This document shows, in pieces, positions 58,809 to 64,000 of a stretch of DNA of 64,000 nucleotides. The notes below the pieces were generated by a model, which saw nothing but the letters and a program-made list of their open reading frames with translations, made no database searches and was not told the DNA's origin. The stretch lies in contig NZ_JACSQN010000002.1 of assembly GCF_014836615.1 (NCBI RefSeq), positions 124,001 to 188,000 on the forward strand, written 5' to 3'. Source of the DNA: Sporosarcina quadrami. Its GTDB lineage: Bacteria > Bacillota > Bacilli > Bacillales_A > Planococcaceae. The stretch's first letter is position 1, and every line of letters begins with the position of its first letter. A program made the position numbers and the translations under genes.

Positions 58809-58840
58809 AAAGGAGACCAAACGCGGTCTCCTTTCTTTTT
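58809..58840 (+). terminator. terminator 2 after rplS
   Basis: AAAGGAGACC (58809-58818) pairs perfectly with GGTCTCCTTT (58825-58834), followed by CTTTTT. Confidence 0.85.
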
Positions 58841-58845
58841 GCCTC

Positions 58846-59018
58846 CAGCTCCAGGTGCTAATAAGATACCTTAATTTCTGTAAAACTGCAGAAATACGGC
58901 AAATCGAACCCTTCGCAGTTCGATTGTCTCAGGTCATAAGCCGAGGCTGCTATGGCGAAGGACGTCACTCCACATACCCGTCTTATGCCTGTCGACCCTA
59001 AACGGCACCTTGCACTTT
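58846..59018 (+). repeat. structured intergenic element, possible distant relative of the 122-bp repeat
   Basis: Fills the rplS-lepB gap. An outer stem CAGGTGC / GGCACCTTG frames smaller hairpins ATTTCTG/CAGAAAT, ATCGAAC/GTTCGAT and CATAAG/CTTATG. Its right end (GCCTGTCG, AAACGGCACC, GCACTTTTGTT) resembles the right end of the fabG-acpP repeats (GCCTGTCG, AAACCGCCAC, ACGCTTTTCTT). No gene is seen here. Confidence 0.5.
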
Positions 59019-59024
59019 TGTTTT

Positions 59025-59053
59025 TTGCCTGGAATATGAATTGACTGTATAAT
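59025..59053 (+). promoter_or_regulatory. promoter for lepB-rbgA
   Basis: TTGCCT (59025-59030) and a perfect TATAAT (59048-59053) at 17 bases, 32 bases before lepB. Confidence 0.75.
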
Positions 59054-59084
59054 AAGGATAGTAGGTTGGCGGGAGGTATTGGTT

Positions 59085-59642
59085 ATGAATGAAGAGAAGA
59101 AGAAAAATGAAACATGGGAATGGGCAAAAGCGTTATTGATCGCTTTCGGACTGGCGGCAATCATTAGGATATTCTTATTCACCCCAATCGTTGTTGACGG
59201 CATCTCAATGATGCCTACTCTAGAACATGGCGATAAAATGATTGTTAACAAAATCGGTTATACACTAGGCGAACCAGATCGTTTTGATATAGTCGTATTC
59301 CATGCTCCAGAAAAAAAGGACTACATTAAAAGAGTTATCGGTCTACCTGGCGATGAAGTGGAGTACCGTGACGATGTTTTGTATATTAATAACGAGCCGT
59401 ATAACGAGCCCTATTTGGATAAATACAAAGCTGAAGTGAACGATGGACCTCTAACTGAAGATTTTACACTCGATGAGAAAATTGGTTCGGTTACCGTACC
59501 TGAAGGCAGTGTATTTGTTATGGGGGATAATCGACGTAAAAGCAAAGACTCCAGACATATTGGAGCAGTTTCGATTGATGAGATTATCGGCAATACGAAA
59601 CTTGTCTTTTGGCCGATAAAAGATTTCGGTATCGTGGACTGA
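59085..59642 (+). CDS. lepB: Type I signal peptidase
   Basis: 185 residues. Membrane-anchored protease that removes signal peptides from exported proteins. One N-terminal membrane segment at ~15-37 ([19 protein letters not shown]) is followed by the catalytic Ser41 in DGISMMPTL and Lys82 in [28 protein letters not shown] is the last family box. ATG 59085 is seven bases after GGGAGGT. rbgA follows after 17 bases. Confidence 0.96.
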   Translation: MNEEKKKNETWEWAKALLIAFGLAAIIRIFLFTPIVVDGISMMPTLEHGDKMIVNKIGYTLGEPDRFDIVVFHAPEKKDYIKRVIGLPGDEVEYRDDVLYINNEPYNEPYLDKYKAEVNDGPLTEDFTLDEKIGSVTVPEGSVFVMGDNRRKSKDSRHIGAVSIDEIIGNTKLVFWPIKDFGIVD

Positions 59643-59659
59643 CGAAAGGTGTGAAATAC

Positions 59660-60541
59660 ATGACAATTCAATGGTTTCCCGGCCATATGGCCAAAGCTAG
59701 ACGTGAAGTAACTGAACAGTTAAAACTAGTGGATATCGTTTTTGAACTAATTGATGCACGACTGCCTCTTTCATCAAGAAATCCGATGATCGATGAAGTG
59801 ATAAACCAGAAACCGAGATTGTTGATTTTGAATAAGATGGATCTTGCAGATGATAAAGAGACCGATCGGTGGATTAATTACTTTGACTCTCAGGGCATCC
59901 GAGCTGTCGCTATCAATTCATTTGAAGGGAAAGGTCTTCAAACCGTTACAAAAGCGGCAAAAGAGATACTTGCGCCTAAAATCGAGCGCATGAAAAAAAG
60001 AGGAATTAGACCAGGAGCTATCCGAGCAATGATTGTCGGCATACCAAATGTAGGGAAATCGACGTTAATTAATCGACTAGCCAAAAAAAATATTGCTAAA
60101 ACAGGCAATAAACCAGGTGTCACTAAAGCGCAACAATGGATAAAGTTTGAAAAAGAACTTGAACTACTCGATACCCCAGGAATCCTATGGCCAAAATTTG
60201 AAGACCAAGCTGTTGGATACAAATTGGCACTAACTGGTGCCATTAAAGACACCGTTGTCAATATGGAGAATCTGGCTGTGTATGGTCTCCGCTTTCTGGA
60301 GACGAACTATCCGGACCGCCTTCAAAAAAGATATGGGTTAACTGTCGTAGGTGATGATATCCAGCAGATCTTCAACCATATCGGTGAAGCGAGAAAAGTT
60401 TATACCGTTGGTGGAGAAATCGATTATGATAAAGTGTCTGAACTGATTGTACAAGATATTAGAAGTGAGTTGCTTGGAAAATTGACATTCGATTTTACAT
60501 CTGAACAACATATCGAAAAGGCTGATTCAGTTACGGATTAA
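59660..60541 (+). CDS. rbgA: Ribosome biogenesis GTPase RbgA (YlqF)
   Basis: 293 residues. Circularly permuted GTPase that completes the 50S subunit. [15 protein letters not shown] is the N-terminal signature; G4 LNKMDLAD comes first, then G1 [12 protein letters not shown] and G3 [15 protein letters not shown] helical C-terminal domain follows from ~185. ATG 59660 follows GAAAGGTG; the frame open to 59609 lies in lepB. Its last codons lie in a terminator stem. Confidence 0.96.
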   Translation: MTIQWFPGHMAKARREVTEQLKLVDIVFELIDARLPLSSRNPMIDEVINQKPRLLILNKMDLADDKETDRWINYFDSQGIRAVAINSFEGKGLQTVTKAAKEILAPKIERMKKRGIRPGAIRAMIVGIPNVGKSTLINRLAKKNIAKTGNKPGVTKAQQWIKFEKELELLDTPGILWPKFEDQAVGYKLALTGAIKDTVVNMENLAVYGLRFLETNYPDRLQKRYGLTVVGDDIQQIFNHIGEARKVYTVGGEIDYDKVSELIVQDIRSELLGKLTFDFTSEQHIEKADSVTD

Positions 60542-60565
60542 ATCCGTGACTATCGGCCTTTTCTT
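60518..60565 (+). terminator. terminator overlapping the rbgA stop
   Basis: AAGGCTGAT (60518-60526) pairs with ATCGGCCTT (60552-60560) and AGTTACGGAT with ATCCGTGACT inside it; TTCTT follows. The rbgA stop is in the loop. Confidence 0.75.
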
Positions 60566-60651
60566 ATAGGGAAACGGAAATAACTTACGTATCTTGCCGA
60601 TATAAAGCAAAATGTCGATTCTAGCAACTATACATATAGAAGGTGAAAAGG

Positions 60652-61428
60652 ATGAAAACGATTAAAGAAATAGCACAAGCATTAAGTTCTACCATTGAAC
60701 CTGAACAATGGATGAAAGAACTTGAAATGGATGGTAGAGCGGGTGTGCAAAAAGAATTAGCACGTTGGATTAGAAATTATGACAAGAGAAAACTTTTGCA
60801 GTCGTTACATGATTCTAAAATTGCGTTTGACAATCACTACAAGCCGTTTAGTTCAACATTGCTTGCAGGAGTCGACGAAGCGGGAAGAGGACCGCTAGCA
60901 GGTCCTGTGGTGTGTGCTGCGGTCATATTACCGCATGATGTATCGATGCTCATCGGACTTGATGATTCGAAGCAACTTTCGAAACCTGAAAGAGAAAGAC
61001 TCGCAAAGCTAATTAAAACCATCGCTGTCAGTTATTCAGTCCATATACAACCAGCCGAACGAATCGATTTGATCAATATATACGCCGCTACAAGGGAATC
61101 GATGGAACTGGCTGTTGGCAATCTTTCAACGAAACCCGATATCGTTTTGGCAGATGCAATGTCACTTATCGTAGATTGTCCATGTGAATCGATTATAAAA
61201 GGTGATGCGAAAAGCTTATCCATCGCTGCAGCTTCTATTCTTGCGAAAACAACTAGGGATAACTTGATGGAAGAGCTCGATATGGATTTTCCGATGTATC
61301 AATTTAAAAAGAATGCAGGATATGGTACCGCTGTACATCTAGAAGCGTTAAATACCTATGGACCGTGCATTCACCATAGGAAGACATTTGAACCTGTTAA
61401 ATCCATTCTGGGGAGAGGTGTTGTATAA
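60652..61428 (+). CDS. rnhB: Ribonuclease HII
   Basis: 258 residues. Removes ribonucleotides from DNA. The catalytic DEAGRGPLAGPVV region near residue 80 holds Asp and Glu; further metal Asp residues are in GLDDSKQLS-type and LADAMSL, and SIIKGDAKSLSIAAASILAK and KNAGYGTAVHLEAL are family marks. ATG 60652 is six bases after AGAAGGTG; GTG 60643 is the alternative. ylqG starts on the next base after the stop. Confidence 0.95.
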   Translation: MKTIKEIAQALSSTIEPEQWMKELEMDGRAGVQKELARWIRNYDKRKLLQSLHDSKIAFDNHYKPFSSTLLAGVDEAGRGPLAGPVVCAAVILPHDVSMLIGLDDSKQLSKPERERLAKLIKTIAVSYSVHIQPAERIDLINIYAATRESMELAVGNLSTKPDIVLADAMSLIVDCPCESIIKGDAKSLSIAAASILAKTTRDNLMEELDMDFPMYQFKKNAGYGTAVHLEALNTYGPCIHHRKTFEPVKSILGRGVV

Positions 61429-63396
61429 ATGACGTATTCTTCTATTCCCACACGCATAACAGTCCAGCCCGTGACAGCTGTACAAAAAAACGTCACTTTG
61501 CGTGAAGGGCAAATGTTTCATGGTCAGATTAAGCAACTGTACCCGGGACAGATGGCAGAAGTGCAAATCGGTAATCAAAATCTGATGGCAAAGTTGGAAG
61601 TTCCGATGAAAACAGGTGACGCGTATTATTTTCAAGTGAAATCCACAGAACCTGAACTGCAACTTAAAATTATATCCGGTCCCGTCCAGTCTTCAGAAGG
61701 GCAGACGAAACAATTGGCGAATCTAATTGATTCGATGAAATTACCGAACACGCAGGAAATCCAGGATCTATTAAAACAGTTTATGAAAAATCGTACACCG
61801 GTTTCGCGAGAAAACCTCTTGGCTGCAGAAAACCTGTTGAAATCAGTGCCTTCTGCCTTGCGACCTGAAGCATTGATTGCCATTCAAAAAGTTGTCGAAT
61901 TAAAACTGCCGCTTACGCAAATGAATTTTAACTCTTTAATGGCTATGGAAACGAAAGAAGGACTGCATCCAGTTCTTGCTTCATTGAAAACGGTGCTAGC
62001 TGAAGATCTGTCTATTAACGCAAAAGTTAGCACGCCGATTCTGGAATCGTTGGAATCGATCTCTCGTGGCACTATAGCTACAACTACAGCGACCGAAAAA
62101 GCAGTTCTCGCAAGTGCAGTACTAAAACTTTTGGATAATACAGCCTCCAAAGAACAGAAATTCCAAGTTTTGCAAATGCTGAAACAAGAAGGGATACTAC
62201 CTGTGCGAACGTCGTTGGCGAACTTGCAATCAGTCCTTCATACAGCATTAATGGATGTTGAAATGCCTGGAGTAGAGCAGAACATGCGGCAAAGTCAACA
62301 ACATGCAGATCCTGTAGCTGTCCCATTGCAAGTTGCAAAAACGGAGATACCTTTACCTGCTACAGCGATCCATACTTCCTGGCAAAACATCCTCAAAACG
62401 GCTGAACTAGCGCGACCAGGAGACATTGCTCATTCTATTAATCAAATGAGAAGTGCTATCCAAAATGATGCTGTATTACAACAGTCCGTCAAAATTGAAT
62501 TAAACGGGATATTGGACGGAATTGCTAAGCTACCAAACGGTGAAATACGAACTTCCGGATTGAGTGAACAATTGACACAGGTGCTTGTAAAAGTTATTGC
62601 AGAACAATCCCTATCATCTCCATTTAGAAGTGATACAGCGACAGGTATCACAAATTTGTTACAGATGGACAGTGGCACGAGATTAGCCGCTCTCTTTCAT
62701 TCTGTTGAACAATCGCCATTACCTGTAACGAAAGAGTTGATTCAGGCAGCGCAATTGGCAGTTGGACAATCGATTGATGGCAAAGTAATGAAAGACACAA
62801 TGCAAACAGTTTTTCGGTTCCTTGGCGTTAATTATGAATCTGGTCTTTTAAATCGTGATACGGATTTTGTGAAAACTGCGGAACTATTGAAACCGCAACT
62901 TGTGGCGCTGTTACAGGACAGCTCGATTTCACCCGCTGTAAGGGATGCTGCAGAAGCGGTAGTTTCTCGTATGAATGGTCCGATGTTGCAATCAAGCGAT
63001 ATGGGAATAAACCAACAGTTAGTCATGCAGTTGCCGCTAGGCATGCTTGGCAAGAGGATTGACGCGACATTGGAATGGAATGGCAGATTGAAAGATGATG
63101 GAAAGATTGACCCGGATTATGCGAGAATCATGTTTTATCTCGAACTTGAATCTATCGAGAAGACCGTTATTGATATGCAAGTTCAAAACCGTGTTGTCAC
63201 GGTAACTGTCTTTAACGAAGATGATCGTTTGAAAATCATCGGAGCTGCTTTGCAGGACAAGTTGAAGAAAGGACTTGAATCGGCTGATTACAAACTGTCG
63301 GGTGTGTCATTCAAAAATTTTGATGAAGAAAAAAAGCTACCTCTAGTAAAGCGTGAAACAAAACAGGACCAACAAGGAGTGGACTTTCGTATATGA
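61429..63396 (+). CDS. ylqG: YlqG-like protein with FliK-type C-terminal region
   Basis: 655 residues, function unknown. Hydrophilic, low in Cys, with no signal peptide or membrane segment. The first ~85 residues look like a small beta domain (LREGQMFHGQIKQLYPGQMA as GQMFHGQIKQLYPGQMA). A long alanine, leucine and glutamine-rich helical middle follows. The last ~110 residues (MQLPLGMLGKRIDATLEW, then ARIMFYLELESIEKTVIDMQ) resemble the C-terminal domain of flagellar hook-length control protein FliK; this is recognition by eye. It is longer than the B. subtilis YlqG. GGGGAGAGGTG precedes the ATG. Overlaps ylqH by ATGA. Confidence 0.8.
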   Translation: MTYSSIPTRITVQPVTAVQKNVTLREGQMFHGQIKQLYPGQMAEVQIGNQNLMAKLEVPMKTGDAYYFQVKSTEPELQLKIISGPVQSSEGQTKQLANLIDSMKLPNTQEIQDLLKQFMKNRTPVSRENLLAAENLLKSVPSALRPEALIAIQKVVELKLPLTQMNFNSLMAMETKEGLHPVLASLKTVLAEDLSINAKVSTPILESLESISRGTIATTTATEKAVLASAVLKLLDNTASKEQKFQVLQMLKQEGILPVRTSLANLQSVLHTALMDVEMPGVEQNMRQSQQHADPVAVPLQVAKTEIPLPATAIHTSWQNILKTAELARPGDIAHSINQMRSAIQNDAVLQQSVKIELNGILDGIAKLPNGEIRTSGLSEQLTQVLVKVIAEQSLSSPFRSDTATGITNLLQMDSGTRLAALFHSVEQSPLPVTKELIQAAQLAVGQSIDGKVMKDTMQTVFRFLGVNYESGLLNRDTDFVKTAELLKPQLVALLQDSSISPAVRDAAEAVVSRMNGPMLQSSDMGINQQLVMQLPLGMLGKRIDATLEWNGRLKDDGKIDPDYARIMFYLELESIEKTVIDMQVQNRVVTVTVFNEDDRLKIIGAALQDKLKKGLESADYKLSGVSFKNFDEEKKLPLVKRETKQDQQGVDFRI

Positions 63397-63692
63397 CGGA
63401 CAATAAGCATATCCGCAAAGAAGCTATTGCCTTATCGTATGATCCGAATGTCGGAGAAGCACCGAAAGTCATTGCTAAAGGAAGGGGGAAAATAGCTGAA
63501 AACATTCTAGCGAAAGCAGAAGAACATAATGTTCCCATCCAAGAAGATCCGACATTAGTGGAACTACTTGGACAGCTAGATGTCAATGAAACAATACCGG
63601 AACAATTGTATCAGGCTGTTGCAGAAGTATTCGCATTTATCTACCACGTCGACCGTAATCATCGTTCAGAAAAAGCAAATAGCAGAAAATGA
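63393..63692 (+). CDS. ylqH: FlhB C-terminal-domain homologue YlqH
   Basis: 99 residues. Corresponds to the cytoplasmic part of flagellar export switch protein FlhB after its cleavage site: IALSYDPNVGEAPKVIAKG then GKIAENILAKAEEHNVPI and EDPTLVELL. The NPTH self-cleavage motif and all membrane segments of FlhB are lacking. Known in Bacillus as an orphan FlhB-like protein. It is coupled by overlap to the FliK-like ylqG. Confidence 0.88.
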   Translation: MTDNKHIRKEAIALSYDPNVGEAPKVIAKGRGKIAENILAKAEEHNVPIQEDPTLVELLGQLDVNETIPEQLYQAVAEVFAFIYHVDRNHRSEKANSRK

Positions 63693-63810
63693 CGAAGTAT
63701 GTCAAAAAATATCGTACAATAAAGCATTCAATTGTGGACATTTATTGACATTGTGACTACAATAGATACGGCAGTAAATAATAGCTACAAGTTCGATTGG
63801 AGGATGTAAG

Positions 63811-64000
63811 ATGAATATCCATGAATATCAAGGAAAGCAACTGCTTCGTGATTACGGTGTTGCTGTTTCAAACGGTCGGGTAGCATTCTCTCCCGAAGAA
63901 GCTGTAAAAGCAGCGAAAGAGCTTACACCAGGTATCTATGTTGTAAAAGCACAGATCCATGCTGGTGGACGCGGTAAAGCTGGTGGTGTTAAGATTGCTA
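63811..64000 (+). CDS. sucC: Succinyl-CoA synthetase beta subunit (partial, runs off the window)
   Basis: Only the first 63 codons are inside the window; the gene continues beyond 64000. [20 protein letters not shown] is the typical SucC N-terminus and [20 protein letters not shown] is the ATP-grasp nucleotide loop (first 20 residues shown as [16 protein letters not shown]). The enzyme makes ATP or GTP from succinyl-CoA in the citric acid cycle. GGAGG lies eight bases before the ATG. Promoter elements in 63715-63780 (TACAAT, TTGACA) are present, but no pair has normal spacing. Confidence 0.95.
   Translation, partial: MNIHEYQGKQLLRDYGVAVSNGRVAFSPEEAVKAAKELTPGIYVVKAQIHAGGRGKAGGVKIA

Overview
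The window is a chromosomal stretch of a low-GC, endospore-forming member of the Bacillales. Almost every gene lies in the order known from the Bacillus subtilis sigE to sucC segment. Protein sequences and missing neighbours point away from Bacillus itself and towards a Planococcaceae or Sporosarcina-like genome; that placement is inference. Sporulation is supported by sigE, sigG and a SpoVM peptide.

Layout. 1-5 kb: sporulation sigma factors sigE and sigG, then the division cluster ylmC, ylmE, sepF, ylmG, ylmH and divIVA. 5-9.5 kb: ileS behind an isoleucine T-box, lspA and rluD. 9.5-21.2 kb: the complete de novo pyrimidine operon pyrR-pyrP-pyrB-pyrC-carA-carB-pyrK-pyrD-pyrF-pyrE, with two PyrR-type attenuators. 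21.3-23.8 kb: a small accessory island with dispersed repeats, an acetyltransferase and two unrecognised genes. 23.9-38.3 kb: rqcH on the minus strand, then gmk-rpoZ, coaBC-priA-def-fmt-rsmB-prpC-prkC-rsgA-rpe-thiN and a previously unlisted small gene, spoVM. 38.3-44.6 kb: rpmB (minus), yloU-fakA, sdaAB-sdaAA-recG. 44.6-48.7 kb: the FapR-controlled lipid operon fapR-plsX-fabD-fabG-acpP, interrupted by four 122-bp tandem repeats. 48.8-56.1 kb: rnc-smc-ftsY and ylxM-ffh. 56.1-64 kb: rpsP-khpA, rimM-trmD, rplS, lepB-rbgA-rnhB, a FliK-like/FlhB-like pair and the start of sucC.

How they work together. The pyrimidine genes make UMP from bicarbonate and aspartate and are sensed by PyrR on RNA. FapR senses malonyl-CoA and controls membrane lipid synthesis. 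PrpC/PrkC form a phosphatase/kinase pair. ffh, ylxM and ftsY supply the signal recognition pathway. The rest is largely ribosome and RNA maturation.

Most notable: (1) CarA, the glutaminase subunit of carbamoyl-phosphate synthase, has Gly in place of the catalytic Cys and has lost the Asn of the QNHG motif, so it is probably ammonia-dependent. (2) An ABBA array of four 122-bp palindromic repeats with compensatory stem changes sits between fabG and acpP. (3) An extended SpoVM. (4) Oppositely oriented copies of a repeat bracket an acetyltransferase gene. (5) A possible pseudoknot precedes khpA. (6) A catabolite-response site lies at the sdaAB start. Several genes expected from B. subtilis synteny (ylmD, remA/yloC, rlmN, ylqD) are absent here. 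All assignments come from reading the sequence and remembered family knowledge; no search was run.
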